Source of the DNA: Fibrobacteraceae bacterium
GTDB taxonomy: Bacteria > Fibrobacterota > Fibrobacteria > Fibrobacterales > Fibrobacteraceae
Assembly: GCA_017625775.1 (NCBI GenBank)
Contig: JAGAKE010000007.1
Coordinates: forward strand, 1-46,942
Direction: 5' to 3'
Length of the DNA: 46,942 nucleotides
This document shows, piece by piece, positions 8,807 to 18,145 of this stretch; position 1 is the first letter of the stretch, and each line of letters starts with the position of its first letter. Made by a program: the position numbers and the translations under genes. The notes under the pieces were generated by a model. The model made no database searches. It was not told where the DNA came from and worked only from the letters and a program-made list of their open reading frames with translations.

Positions 8807-9492
8807 AGAATTTCCTTATTCAAAAGTTCGCCTTGTTTTAATTCCAAACGACGAAACGGACTGTTTAAATAAAAATCAGGATTATGCGTTGCCATAACTA
8901 CAGTTGTCCCTCGAGCATTAATTTCTTTAAAAATGGCAAAAACTTCTTCTGCATTTTTTGGGTCCAAATTTCCCGTTGGTTCATCTGCAATCAAAAGATA
9001 AGGATTATGCACCATGGCTCGAGCAATAGCCACACGTTGCTGTTCTCCTCCAGACAAAGTGTAAGGCATAGCAAAGCGTTTTTGACTTATTCCAACAAGA
9101 GCCAAAGCTTCAAAAACGGCACCATTAATTTCTTTAGGGCGTTTTCCTAATATACGCAAAGCAAAAGCAACATTATCAAAAACATTGCGATCAGGAAGCA
9201 ATTTGAAATCTTGAAAAACAACTCCCATTTTACGGCGAAATCCTTGAATAGAATTTTCTGGGGACGTTTTGCTGTCGTAAACACAATCATTTCCAAGACG
9301 AACTAATACTTGCCCACCACGCACATTATCTGGGCGTTCGTCCATATAAATCATTTTCAAAAGAGTCGATTTTCCTGCACCAGAATGACCTGTTAAAAAA
9401 ACAAATTCCCCTTTTCGAATACGCAGCGTTACATCGCGAAGAGCTTTCCAAGATTCTTCATACGTTTTCGTTACATGAGAAAAATGAATCAC
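8803..9492 (-). CDS. ftsE: Cell-division ABC ATPase FtsE
   Basis: A 229-residue ABC ATP-binding subunit of FtsE/LolD type. Walker A GHSGAGKST lies at residues 35-43, followed by LLKMIYMDERPDNVRGG, where FtsE proteins carry similar sequence. The switch FQDFKLLPDRNVFDNVAFAL, the signature LSGGEQQRVAIARA, and Walker B LLIADEPTGNLD are all intact. FtsE with FtsX regulates peptidoglycan hydrolases at the division septum. FtsX, normally the next gene, is absent here; the downstream gene is the cysteine-repeat protein. It overlaps both neighbours by four bases. A LolD-like lipoprotein-release ATPase is the alternative, but the FtsE-like insert makes FtsE the better call. Confidence 0.85.
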   Translation of the reverse strand: MIHFSHVTKTYEESWKALRDVTLRIRKGEFVFLTGHSGAGKSTLLKMIYMDERPDNVRGGQVLVRLGNDCVYDSKTSPENSIQGFRRKMGVVFQDFKLLPDRNVFDNVAFALRILGKRPKEINGAVFEALALVGISQKRFAMPYTLSGGEQQRVAIARAMVHNPYLLIADEPTGNLDPKNAEEVFAIFKEINARGTTVVMATHNPDFYLNSPFRRLELKQGELLNKEIL

Positions 9493-10232
9493 TTGATGCC
9501 TCCTGCAGAAAGAACAAATTGCATACGACTCGACGATTCTAAATCTGTTGAAAAAGAAAATTCAGAATATACTGCTTCTAATTCAAGCATAGCCTTCTTA
9601 AAAAATTCACAGAATTGCGGGTACGAATAAATATATTGCACGTGTTCTTCGTGAGTTCTTTCGTAGTTACCGTTTTCTAAGGGGCGAAAAAAATCAAAGG
9701 AATTTTTTTGAATTCGACGTTTAAAATCGTATTGGCTATGGCGAGCGATAAAAGTTCCTTCCGTTTCAGAAGCATCCCAAACATCATCAAAATAATTTTC
9801 ACTATTAAATTCAGTAGCGGCATCAAAAACGAAAATTCCCTCGGGAGAAAGAAGGGAACGAACTGTCTTGAAAAATTTTAAAATTTGCGTTTTATTTAAA
9901 TAATTCACAGCATCGTAAGTCATGAGAATCATGTCAAAATTACCTGCAAACGGCAATGCCGCTGCATCAGCAACTACACGATACCCTGCTGATTTTTCCT
10001 CTGCTAAAGAAATCATTTCAAAACAAAGATCCGTAGTGACTCTACACTTTAAAGATCGTGGTGAAAAATGAGGAGAAAGCAATCCAGCCCCAGCCCCAAC
10101 TTCTAAAAGTGTTTTAGGAAAACGATTATGTAATCGCAATAGTTTTTCTAAATAACGCCCCCAACGCTTGTAATCCACGTGTTCCATCACGCTTCTGTAA
10201 TATGGAGCTAGGAGTGCGTAAGGAAGTTTCAT
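9489..10232 (-). CDS. Class I SAM-dependent methyltransferase
   Basis: A 247-residue Rossmann-fold methyltransferase. Motif I is LLEVGAGAGLLSPHF near residue 41, the acidic strand-2 residue lies in VTTDLCFEMISLAEE, and motif IV is FDMILMTYDAVNYLN. The C-terminal half (FVFDAATEFNSENYF) resembles small-molecule methyltransferases rather than RNA enzymes, but the substrate cannot be read from sequence. It overlaps the SurA-like gene upstream and ftsE downstream by four bases each, so it sits in the middle of a coupled operon. Confidence 0.88.
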   Translation of the reverse strand: MKLPYALLAPYYRSVMEHVDYKRWGRYLEKLLRLHNRFPKTLLEVGAGAGLLSPHFSPRSLKCRVTTDLCFEMISLAEEKSAGYRVVADAAALPFAGNFDMILMTYDAVNYLNKTQILKFFKTVRSLLSPEGIFVFDAATEFNSENYFDDVWDASETEGTFIARHSQYDFKRRIQKNSFDFFRPLENGNYERTHEEHVQYIYSYPQFCEFFKKAMLELEAVYSEFSFSTDLESSSRMQFVLSAGGIK

Positions 10233-11512
10233 TCTGTCATCCGAATTTCAATTAAAACTTCTTCTCGCCATTTTTTTACTAATTCATTTAATTTTTCCGT
10301 TTCTTTTTTATTAGCTGCAAAAGAGCGAATCTTTTCATAATCATCTTCTAAGGTTAGCTCTCGAACCTGGCGTTCATCGTCTAAACGAAATACATGGTAA
10401 GCATTTTCAATTAAAACAGGTTCTGAATTTTCACCAGCTTGCAAACGAGAAACAGGAGCAATATAAGCAGAATCTAATTCATTTCGTTGAAACCACCCTA
10501 AACGCCCGCCTAAGTGATTTGAGCTTTTATCCTTGCTGAGTTTTTTGGCGGCACTTCCAAAAATTTCTTTTGTATTTGCTGATTTGGAAAGAGAATCTGC
10601 TTGACTTAAAACTAAAGCAGAATCTGCTGATGTCGGAACGGTTCTCAATAAAATGTGAGCTGTACGCACTCCGTCTTCTCGGCGGCCAATCACTTTAATA
10701 ATATGCCACCCTAAATCTGTTCGCACTGGATTTTCCGAATGTTGACCATTATTTAATCTAGCTACAGCCCTTTCATAATCTGGGTCTAAAAGACCTTTGC
10801 GAATATAACCTAAATCACCACCTTTATCGGCTGTAGAATCCTGAGAATGTCTTTTGGCTAATAATTCCCAATTCATGCCATGATCTAGACTATCTATTAA
10901 AGAATCAGCAATCGCTCGAACAGAATCAATGGTGTGTTGATTGGGTTCAATATCTAATTGGATATGACTGACCAAAATGCAATTATATTGACGAGGTAAA
11001 GAATCTTTGTAGGCATTAAAAAATTCCACAACTTCCTTATTTGTCGGGTTCATACTTCCCACATGAAGCTGACGGATACGAGTCATGTAAAGATGTTCTC
11101 GAATTTGTTCGGCTAATTGATCACGATACTGAGCCATACTCAATCCCAACTGAACTCGTATCGCTTTTTCCAAAGTAGCCAAATCAATGTGCTGACTAGC
11201 TGCTAAATTTGAAAGGTGCGTGGTGACTCGCTGATCCACTTCTGTTTCTGAAATTTTTATGGAATCTCGGTCTATTCGACTTAGCAAAACCTTTTCATCG
11301 ATTAGCTTATCTAAAACCTCTTTTTTTAAATCAGCTTCACTTTTACCTGCACTTTCTGGCATGGCCTGATAACGATAAAAACTTTCTAAAAGTTCTGACC
11401 GCATAATCGGCTTGCCATCTACAATAGCAGCAACCGCTTCCATTAGTTCTGGAGCAGCCAAACTAAAGGAGACAAAAATAAACAAACTACTAATGAGCAA
11501 ACGTAATTTCAT
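10229..11512 (-). CDS. SurA-like periplasmic peptidyl-prolyl isomerase with two parvulin domains
   Basis: I chose the ATG at 11512, not the longer frame starting at 11551. It follows GAGGAAGTT and opens a signal peptide (MKLRLLISSLFIFVSFSLA), giving 427 residues. After that comes a SurA-type N-terminal chaperone region (AVAAIVDGKPIMRSELLE). Two parvulin domains follow: one with ILVSHIQLD ... KGGDLGYIRKGLLDPDYE, the other with TAHILLRTVP ... LGGRLGWFQRNELDSAY. The layout matches SurA, which chaperones outer-membrane proteins. It starts seven bases after the stop of another SurA-like gene, so the pair are probably co-translated and may cooperate in outer-membrane protein folding. Confidence 0.9.
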   Translation of the reverse strand: MKLRLLISSLFIFVSFSLAAPELMEAVAAIVDGKPIMRSELLESFYRYQAMPESAGKSEADLKKEVLDKLIDEKVLLSRIDRDSIKISETEVDQRVTTHLSNLAASQHIDLATLEKAIRVQLGLSMAQYRDQLAEQIREHLYMTRIRQLHVGSMNPTNKEVVEFFNAYKDSLPRQYNCILVSHIQLDIEPNQHTIDSVRAIADSLIDSLDHGMNWELLAKRHSQDSTADKGGDLGYIRKGLLDPDYERAVARLNNGQHSENPVRTDLGWHIIKVIGRREDGVRTAHILLRTVPTSADSALVLSQADSLSKSANTKEIFGSAAKKLSKDKSSNHLGGRLGWFQRNELDSAYIAPVSRLQAGENSEPVLIENAYHVFRLDDERQVRELTLEDDYEKIRSFAANKKETEKLNELVKKWREEVLIEIRMTE

Positions 11513-11519
11513 AACTTCC

Positions 11520-12317
11520 TCATGGGGTCGCCGAAGGATTCCAATCTGCAAAAACGGCTATTTTCTTTTTTTGTTCTGCACGAAATTTTTCCATCAATTG
11601 TTTTCTTTTTTCTAGTCGCAATAAAACTGCCGCTTCTTCTTTCACGTTTTCAAAAGGACGTGTAGCAGCAGAATCTTCTTTTGCGTAAAGAACTACACTT
11701 TTTAGAGCATTGCCACAAACCTTAAAATTCGTCAATACACCTAACTGAAGAGAACGCAAATCTTCAACCAAGCAAGAATCTGGCGATTCCGTTACCATTT
11801 CAAAACTTTCAATTTTTCGAACACGATAATCTGCAGAGGGTGCTCTATCAAAACGAGTATTCTTTTTCCCACGGAAATACAAATCACCTAATTTCCAGTT
11901 CGGATACGAAAGAATCGCTATTGAAAAACGATGCTTTCCATACAAAAATTTCTCTGGATATTCTTCATAAAAATCCTTAACTTCTTTTTCTGAAATGGTC
12001 AGAGAATCAGTCAAATCAGAAACCAAATAATCAATCATAATTTTCCGACGAGCATGCTTGATTGTTTCAGCCACATCGGTTCTTTCATGAAATTTCATTT
12101 GGAGTGCTGCTTGGTAAAGAAGTTCTTCATCTACCCAAGCTTTCAAAAAATTAGATTGCTGTTCCACCGAAAGAGAATCCCAATTAGGAACCTTTTCACG
12201 GACAGAATGCAAGGTCAAACGAGATTCTCCAACCTGCACTAACATACTCCCTTTTTCTTCTAGGAAATCACAGCCTAAAAAGAACAAGGTACAAAAAACA
12301 AGCAACCATTTTTTCAT
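11520..12317 (-). CDS. SurA/PpiC-N-like lipoprotein
   Basis: The start at 12317 is chosen because it opens a lipoprotein signal peptide (MKKWLLVFCTLFFLGC, lipobox FLGC), giving 265 residues. The frame extends further upstream without sense. After the lipid cysteine, VQVGESRLTLHSVREKVPNW ... FLKAWVDEELLYQAALQM resembles the N-terminal helical domain of SurA/PpiD/PrsA proteins. TISEKEVKDFYEEYPEKF is also family-typical. The following part is not a clear parvulin domain, so isomerase activity is doubtful; a chaperone role is more likely. There is no obvious ribosome binding site. It lies 85 bases after hrpA and seven bases before the SurA-like gene. Confidence 0.8.
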   Translation of the reverse strand: MKKWLLVFCTLFFLGCDFLEEKGSMLVQVGESRLTLHSVREKVPNWDSLSVEQQSNFLKAWVDEELLYQAALQMKFHERTDVAETIKHARRKIMIDYLVSDLTDSLTISEKEVKDFYEEYPEKFLYGKHRFSIAILSYPNWKLGDLYFRGKKNTRFDRAPSADYRVRKIESFEMVTESPDSCLVEDLRSLQLGVLTNFKVCGNALKSVVLYAKEDSAATRPFENVKEEAAVLLRLEKRKQLMEKFRAEQKKKIAVFADWNPSATP

Positions 12318-12402
12318 CAATGGATAATGTAGAAAATTCAAATTTTGATAAAAACCGCTAAAAAAGGAAATTAGCTCAAAAATTGAAGAAAAACAAAGAT
12401 TT

Positions 12403-15400
12403 TTAGATTTTACCAAAACGCAAACGCAATTTTTCTAAAGCGTCATTTTCAATAATTTCCGATTCCATTTCGTTTTCTTTTCCAAGCAAAGCTACACTTT
12501 GCTTTTCAAAAAGAACTTTAGCTTGAATGCAAAGCCCAATGTAATCTACTGAATTCATATCCGATTTTTCTAATTGAGAAAGCAAATCTCGAATTTCCTT
12601 GCGGTTTTCTTCGTGCAAAAAACGATTTTGCAAAAACGGACGAAATTCTTCTCGCCAAACTTTCGGAGTCCACTTTCGAATTGGATTTGTTTGCACCTTT
12701 GGTAGTTCAATGTTTTTAAAATGACTCGGTTCTAAATTTTTTATAAAAGCCAGAGAAAATTCCAAAATTTCATACACTGATTCTGCTTCCACGCAAGATT
12801 TTGCCAAACGGCGCCATTCTAAAGGAATCGTTCCCGCTTGACGAATTATTTTAGTCACTTGCCGCAAATAGTTCCAAAAAAATGTAAAAAATTCACCGCC
12901 AAGCAAAGCACTTTCATAACACGCTCTAGCTAAACCGGCGCGCAATTGAAAATCTTCAGTTTGAATTTCTGAAGATAATTCCGCAAAACTTTTTATTCGA
13001 TTCGCTCGAGCAAACTCAAGCCCGCTAAAACGTTCTGTTTGTAATGGATTCCATTCAGAACTTGCAAGAGAAGCTGCCACCAATTCCCTTGGAGAAACAG
13101 ATGAATTTGACGAAATTTTTGCACCACAATTTTCAAGAAGAGAAATCCTATCAAAAGCAAGATCCATCAAATCTTTAGATTTTATTTTTTTTGAACGCGT
13201 TCGTAATTCTCGATAAAAACTAGCTTCTGCATTTTCCATCACAGCAAGTTCATTTCCTCGATAACCAAATCTAAAAGATTCAAATGGTAAATCAGCAATA
13301 TAACTTGGCACTAAATCCTTAAATTTATCAAGATAAAGAAAGTTTCCCCATTCAGGCGACAAATCAACTGAAATAGATTTTTCTTCAGAAAGTATTACAG
13401 ACAAATGAAGATTTAAATGTATTTCTTTCTTTGGAAAAACTAAAATTTTTGCATTTTGTAAAAATGAAATTTGTTTAACAGCTTTTGAAAGAGCTAGTAA
13501 CGGAGAAATTTCTTTTTCATGTTCTAAAATATCACAATATATATCATCTAGGCGTTCATGAATTTCATTTGCTTTTTTCTTTATTTCTTTAGGCAATTCT
13601 TTTAAAAAAGCCTCAAGTAACCAGCGTCGCCAACGTTCAATTTCTAAAGCAAAAATTGCTGGCGTCAATGTTGAAAGCATATCTACAGGGATTCTTAAAG
13701 TCAATCCATCACAAGATCGATTCGAATCAAAAACAAGTTCACCATACAAGAGCCGACCTTGCAATTTAATTGTTTCTAACGCACCACCCAATTCGGCTTT
13801 TGGCTTTTCAAAACGATGCTTTTCCCTTGCATTAGAAAGATTTGCATGAGAAGAAAATTTTTCATTCGAAATAGGTTCTAAACCAGCTTCTTGAAGAAAG
13901 AAATTTTCTTCTAACCGTAAAGCAGCATCTGTATTTTTTTCAATATACTCTCTTAGACTTTTAATAGAAAAAACAAAAGGAACTTTAGAAACAAAATAAT
14001 CAACTAACCAATCTTCTGAAGGAACTAGTCCAAAACGACGTCTCCGTTTTTCCATTGAAGCAAGCGATTCTAAGACTTTTTCGTTATGCTTCATAAATGG
14101 AAATGGACGAGCCATCTCGCCATTCACAACAGCTTCACGAAAGAAAATTTCACAACTTTCTTCTGGATTTATTCGAGAATAATCTACTCGTTTTCCGCGG
14201 CTGACAACCATTCCTCGAAACAAAACTTCTTCCAAGGCATCTACAAAACCGCGATCTTGATTCCACGCCGGAGCATAATATCGCTTTGTACAAAATGGAT
14301 CGCCTGCTAGTAGAATCCATTCTGGGCGAATTTCTGCATTCTTTGTTAAATAAGCTCGACTAGTTTCTCGAACTTCTGCTGAAACCAACCAATCTACATT
14401 TTTATTTGCTAAATCACTACCTGGAAACACATAAACTTCTCGACCACTTACTAATTGATACGAAGATTTTTCTGTATTTCTTTTTGCAATTCCTCCTAAG
14501 AAACCATAAAGTAACGCCTGGTGTAAATGGTCTCGATGAAAAGAATCTAAAGGACATTCTCGAGATTGAAATCCAACTTTTAAAAGGCGGCAATACTGTT
14601 CATACAAATCAATCCATTCTCGACAGCGCAAAAAATGCAAGTAATTTTTATCGCAGAATTTTCTTAATTTATTCAAAGAACCTTCACCTAATTCCGTTAC
14701 AAACGCATTCCAAATAGAAAGATAAAGTAAAAAATCACTTTTGTATTTTCCAAATTTTCGATGAGATTCTTTTGCCTTATTTCTTTCTGTTTCTTCTTGA
14801 GGAATCAAACGAACATCTTGTAAAGATAAAGCAGCACACACAATTATGGTTGGCTGTTGCACGCCCATTTTTGAAGCACGTAAAAGCACTGCTGAAAGCG
14901 CTACATCCATAGGAAGTTTCGACATTTCTTTACCAAATGAAGTCACTCGAGCATTTGCGTCTGCAGAAGAAAGTGCTCCTAATTCAAATAAAGTGCGGTA
15001 AGCGCCACGAAACGCCGAACGAAGCGGAGGTTGTATAAAATCAAACTGTTCGGCAGACAAATCTAAACTACGCAAAAGTAAAACTACATTTGCCAAATTT
15101 GAACGACGAATTTCTGGTTCGGTATAAGCCTCGCGATCTAAAAAGTTTTTTTCCGAGTAAAGACGAATGCAAACGCCTGGCTTAACGCGCCCAGCTCTTC
15201 CTGTTCTTTGTCTTGCTGAAGCTTGAGAAATTTCCTCTACTGGTAGCCCTTGAATTCTCGCCTGCGCATTGTACCTTGAAATTCTTGCCGTTCCAGAATC
15301 AACAACGTAAGCAATACCAGGAATTGTAAGAGAAGTTTCGGCAATATTTGTAGCTAAAACAATTCTCGTTTTTGTTGTGGATTTAAAAACTTTTTTTTGT

Positions 15401-16203
15401 TCGCCAGGACTCATCCTTCCGTAAAGAGGTAAAATTTCAAAACGTTCATCAAGTTCTTTTTGAAGTAAATTTGCAAGATCTTGAATATCTCTTTCTGTAG
15501 GAAGAAAACATAGCAAGTGATCTCTATATCGTGTTTCTAAATCAAGAATCGCTTCAAGCGCTTCTTCAAGAACTCCACTATCTCCACGACTTGAATTTTC
15601 ACTTTCAAACGGGTCCCGGTATTCAACAGCAACCGGGAAAGTGCGACCTTCTGCTTCTAAAAGAACTGAAGATTCAAAAAAAACTTGAAAAAGCAAAGAA
15701 TCCATAGTTGCAGACGCTATGATTACACGAAATTCTGGCCGAACTTTTAAAACTTGCTTTAAAATTCCAAGTAAAATATCAATATTCAAAGAACGTTCAT
15801 GAGCTTCATCAATTAAAATAGCAGAGTATTGTTTAAACAGGCGATCTTTGCGAAATTCTTGAAGCAATATGCCGTCGGTCATGACTTTTATCGGAGCATT
15901 TTCTGGTCCTTCTTCAAAAAATCGAATTTTTGAAGCCACCAATGATTCGTCTTTTAATTCTTCTCGTAAGCGATCCGCTATTGAAAGAGCGGCTAAACGC
16001 CTAGGCTGCGTCACACCTATTTTTCCATTTTCTGCGATTCCCGATTCTAAAAGCATTTTCGGGAGCTGCGTTGATTTTCCTGAACCTGTATCCGCTTGAA
16101 CTATAATCACTTGATTTATTTTCAAGTAATTCAAAAATTTCTGCCGATGTTTTACAACCGGCAAATCAGGGTAATCACATTTTTTCAAGGAATTCGGCAA
16201 CAT
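12403..16203 (-). CDS. hrpA: DEAH-box ATP-dependent RNA helicase HrpA
   Basis: A 1266-residue DEAH helicase. Walker A GSGKST is at residues 40-45, DEAH at 132-135, the SAT motif follows (VIIASATMDS), and motif VI reads QRTGRAGRVKPG. Helicase-associated and OB-like domains come next. The long C-terminal region, including RVDYSRINPEESCEIFFREA, matches the DUF3418-type tail of bacterial HrpA. E. coli HrpA is of similar length, about 1300 residues. Known HrpA acts on stalled ribosomes and mRNA. Its start overlaps the end of the zinc-ribbon gene by 29 bases. Confidence 0.95.
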   Translation of the reverse strand: MLPNSLKKCDYPDLPVVKHRQKFLNYLKINQVIIVQADTGSGKSTQLPKMLLESGIAENGKIGVTQPRRLAALSIADRLREELKDESLVASKIRFFEEGPENAPIKVMTDGILLQEFRKDRLFKQYSAILIDEAHERSLNIDILLGILKQVLKVRPEFRVIIASATMDSLLFQVFFESSVLLEAEGRTFPVAVEYRDPFESENSSRGDSGVLEEALEAILDLETRYRDHLLCFLPTERDIQDLANLLQKELDERFEILPLYGRMSPGEQKKVFKSTTKTRIVLATNIAETSLTIPGIAYVVDSGTARISRYNAQARIQGLPVEEISQASARQRTGRAGRVKPGVCIRLYSEKNFLDREAYTEPEIRRSNLANVVLLLRSLDLSAEQFDFIQPPLRSAFRGAYRTLFELGALSSADANARVTSFGKEMSKLPMDVALSAVLLRASKMGVQQPTIIVCAALSLQDVRLIPQEETERNKAKESHRKFGKYKSDFLLYLSIWNAFVTELGEGSLNKLRKFCDKNYLHFLRCREWIDLYEQYCRLLKVGFQSRECPLDSFHRDHLHQALLYGFLGGIAKRNTEKSSYQLVSGREVYVFPGSDLANKNVDWLVSAEVRETSRAYLTKNAEIRPEWILLAGDPFCTKRYYAPAWNQDRGFVDALEEVLFRGMVVSRGKRVDYSRINPEESCEIFFREAVVNGEMARPFPFMKHNEKVLESLASMEKRRRRFGLVPSEDWLVDYFVSKVPFVFSIKSLREYIEKNTDAALRLEENFFLQEAGLEPISNEKFSSHANLSNAREKHRFEKPKAELGGALETIKLQGRLLYGELVFDSNRSCDGLTLRIPVDMLSTLTPAIFALEIERWRRWLLEAFLKELPKEIKKKANEIHERLDDIYCDILEHEKEISPLLALSKAVKQISFLQNAKILVFPKKEIHLNLHLSVILSEEKSISVDLSPEWGNFLYLDKFKDLVPSYIADLPFESFRFGYRGNELAVMENAEASFYRELRTRSKKIKSKDLMDLAFDRISLLENCGAKISSNSSVSPRELVAASLASSEWNPLQTERFSGLEFARANRIKSFAELSSEIQTEDFQLRAGLARACYESALLGGEFFTFFWNYLRQVTKIIRQAGTIPLEWRRLAKSCVEAESVYEILEFSLAFIKNLEPSHFKNIELPKVQTNPIRKWTPKVWREEFRPFLQNRFLHEENRKEIRDLLSQLEKSDMNSVDYIGLCIQAKVLFEKQSVALLGKENEMESEIIENDALEKLRLRFGKI

Positions 16204-16549
16204 CCCGACATTCTTCCAAGTTTTTTGTCAAAGCAAGTAACGTTTCTTCGGAAATAGAAGTAGATACTTTTTGAGGTTCTACTTTTGCATTTGCAACTGT
16301 TAATGTGGAAGAAACTACTGCTGGGTTTGATACATAAGATTCGTTCATTAATTCGGCAATTACCGGAGCTAATTTTTTCCGTAACATGCCAAATTCTTCA
16401 CGGTCTAGTTCAAAAACTTCTCCCTCATAACGCATCAAAGGTTCATGACAACGTGCACAGACAAAAACCATAATTGAGGAAGGTTTTCCTTTTAAGAAAA
16501 CTTCCATTTTTAAACCGCAATGAGGACAAATTAAGTGCAAGGAATCCAT
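16175..16549 (-). CDS. Small zinc-ribbon protein
   Basis: About 124 residues from MDSLHLICPHCG. Two CxxC pairs (CPHCG near residue 8 and CARCHEPL near 33) make an N-terminal zinc ribbon, followed by a largely helical, charged tail that ends DVAEFLEKM. Function unknown. A longer form starting at 16594 (MLTCIFEKEKSK) is possible. I prefer the shorter one because the extra 15 codons look like AT-rich leader and the conserved part begins just after the second Met; neither start has a well-placed ribosome binding site. The 3' end overlaps hrpA, so the two are probably co-expressed. Confidence 0.7.
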   Translation of the reverse strand: MDSLHLICPHCGLKMEVFLKGKPSSIMVFVCARCHEPLMRYEGEVFELDREEFGMLRKKLAPVIAELMNESYVSNPAVVSSTLTVANAKVEPQKVSTSISEETLLALTKNLEECRDVAEFLEKM

Positions 16550-16637
16550 ACTCCACAATTTACTTTTTTCTTTTTCAAAAATACAAGTAAGCAAAGAAAA
16601 TTTTAATTAAAAAGGAGTTTTGAAATATTGGGTATAA

Positions 16638-16668
16638 CTTTTGCCTGGGCTTGTGCCCTAGACAAAAG
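16638..16668. terminator. Imperfect hairpin after the FISUMP gene
   Basis: Arms TTTTGCCTGGGC and GCCCTAGACAAAA pair around a TTGT loop with one bulge and one mismatch. It lies between the zinc-ribbon gene and the FISUMP gene, both on the minus strand, and could terminate the FISUMP transcript. No clean T-tract follows on that strand, so function is uncertain. Confidence 0.45.
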
Positions 16669-16683
16669 CTATTGGAAAACTTA

Positions 16684-16767
16684 CTGCCTGCTTACGCAAG
16701 GCAGCGGCACTCGGGAGCTACGCTCCCAGGGATTAATTGGAGTCCTAGTGCCGCGAGAGTCGCGGCA
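16684..16767. repeat. Three stacked perfect hairpins downstream of FISUMP gene
   Basis: Three hairpins lie in series: 16684-16704 (CTGCCT/AGGCAG, extended by an inner TGC/GCA so that the minus-strand RNA has a GUAA loop), 16713-16727 (GGGAGC-TAC-GCTCCC) and 16749-16767 (TGCCGCGA-GAG-TCGCGGCA). All are G+C-rich, unlike the AT-rich surroundings. They begin 54 bases after the FISUMP stop and could protect or terminate its mRNA, or mark a recombining segment. Confidence 0.75.
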
Positions 16768-16821
16768 ACCATGCTTGCATGAGTTGACATGACCGAGCAA
16801 ACAGGGACAGGTGCGTAAGCA

Positions 16822-17931
16822 TCAATCCCTGAGGCAACGAACCGAGTAAGCGTCGTCCTTAGCGTAGCTGAGCAGGTTCGCACCCTCGCGGTAGTAACCC
16901 AAGTCCAAGAAGTAAGCGGCGTTCTCATTGCTCTCTGTAGCACTCCAGAAATTCGCGAGCCTGCCCGCGAGACTGAAATTGTCGTAGTAGTGGCGGTAGC
17001 CCGCTGGGAGAACATTAAAACCAAAAGTATCCTCGCCATTACCATTTTCATCCCAGCCTGTTGTGGATTTGAGCATTTTATCAGCAACATCACTTCCACC
17101 AACATTTGATATCAAAGTTTCAAATTCCGTTTTTGTTGGTAAATGATAATTTTCTGGGCAAACATTCAATGCTGCTTCCCATGTATATAAACGACCATAT
17201 TTTTTACAATTTTCGATAGAATCATTATAGCAATAAGAATTTTCTGTTTCATAATTCAAATTCTTCGCCATCCAAACCTGTCCACCGATTTTCACTGTTT
17301 TATATATTTGATTGTCGCGATAATCGCAGAATTCAGAAGCTAAATCGTAAGCAGAACCTCCACATGTTTTAATTAAATCCAACTCGTGACAAAAATAATC
17401 TTTGGGGTCGTAAGGAGTTGTGCCGCACAAAGCTTTATAAAGCGTAACCTCACTATCGCCACAAACTTGCGTAATTGTTCCATTTCCATTATCCGTTATA
17501 GTACAACTTTTTCCCGATACACCCTGTTCCCCTTTTTCGCCATCTGCGCCATTTTCACCATCTGCTCCGTTTTTTCCATCTGCACCATTTAACAGAACGC
17601 CAACAGAATCACCTGCACACCAAACGCTATACCCATTTTCTGTTTCTTTCACAATACAACTTTCGCCCTGTTCTCCATCTTCGCCATCTTTTCCATTGGT
17701 AGAAAGCCAACCTTTTTCAGTGCAATAAAATGTGGCTAAGGAATCTTCTATATAGACCATTTTACCTATGATAGAAGAATCACATTTTGGCATATCTTTA
17801 CTTGAGGAATAAACTGGAATAGTAGCTTCTTCTGATTGAACTACTTTTGTGACATCGTCGCCACAAGCTAAAAGAACCAAAGCTACTGCTAATGTAATAG
17901 TGAATTTTAAAGTAGTTGTTTTTGTTTTCAT
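16822..17931 (-). CDS. FISUMP-domain lipoprotein with collagen-like repeats
   Basis: A 369-residue lipoprotein: AAGGAG precedes the ATG by about eight bases, and the signal peptide ends in a lipobox (VLLAC, Cys near 23). Two collagen-like Gly-X-Y stretches, GKDGEDGEQGE near 80 and GADGKNGADGENGADGEKGE near 116, flank a small Cys-containing module. From about residue 210 (KIGGQVWMAKNLNYE) to the end (YSVRCLRD) is the Fibrobacter succinogenes major paralogous domain, including GRLYTWEAALNVCPENYHLPT and FWSATE. These domains are widespread, surface-exposed and of unknown function in Fibrobacter. The last 60 or so codons are much richer in G+C than the rest of the gene, suggesting recombination with a paralogue. 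Confidence 0.92.
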   Translation of the reverse strand: MKTKTTTLKFTITLAVALVLLACGDDVTKVVQSEEATIPVYSSSKDMPKCDSSIIGKMVYIEDSLATFYCTEKGWLSTNGKDGEDGEQGESCIVKETENGYSVWCAGDSVGVLLNGADGKNGADGENGADGEKGEQGVSGKSCTITDNGNGTITQVCGDSEVTLYKALCGTTPYDPKDYFCHELDLIKTCGGSAYDLASEFCDYRDNQIYKTVKIGGQVWMAKNLNYETENSYCYNDSIENCKKYGRLYTWEAALNVCPENYHLPTKTEFETLISNVGGSDVADKMLKSTTGWDENGNGEDTFGFNVLPAGYRHYYDNFSLAGRLANFWSATESNENAAYFLDLGYYREGANLLSYAKDDAYSVRCLRD

Positions 17932-18145
17932 AACATTTTCTCCTTATTTAAAATTCATTCTTTCATTGAAAGTAAAAAAAATACATACTTAAAACACAAA
18001 AAAAAACATTATTTTTTTTACTCAAAATTTCAATATAAATGAAAAAAGAAATGCTAAAAAATTTTTTGAGCAAAATAAAATAATGATTATAAATTATGTT
18101 GATTTAATGCTGAAATTACGAAATTCATAGTTTTGGAAAATCTTT

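Noticed and set aside
12318..12416. Longer N-terminus of the SurA-like lipoprotein
   Set aside because: The extra residues overlap the end of hrpA and would bury the lipoprotein signal peptide.
16692..17105. 137-residue open frame on the minus strand
   Set aside because: It overlaps the FISUMP gene in another frame and continues into the hairpin region; the protein is low-complexity and family-less, and the FISUMP frame is strongly supported.
17932..18145. Possible small gene or RNA in the AT-rich gap between FISUMP and ClC genes
   Set aside because: No stem, ORF or promoter pair that I could support; it is low-complexity A/T sequence.
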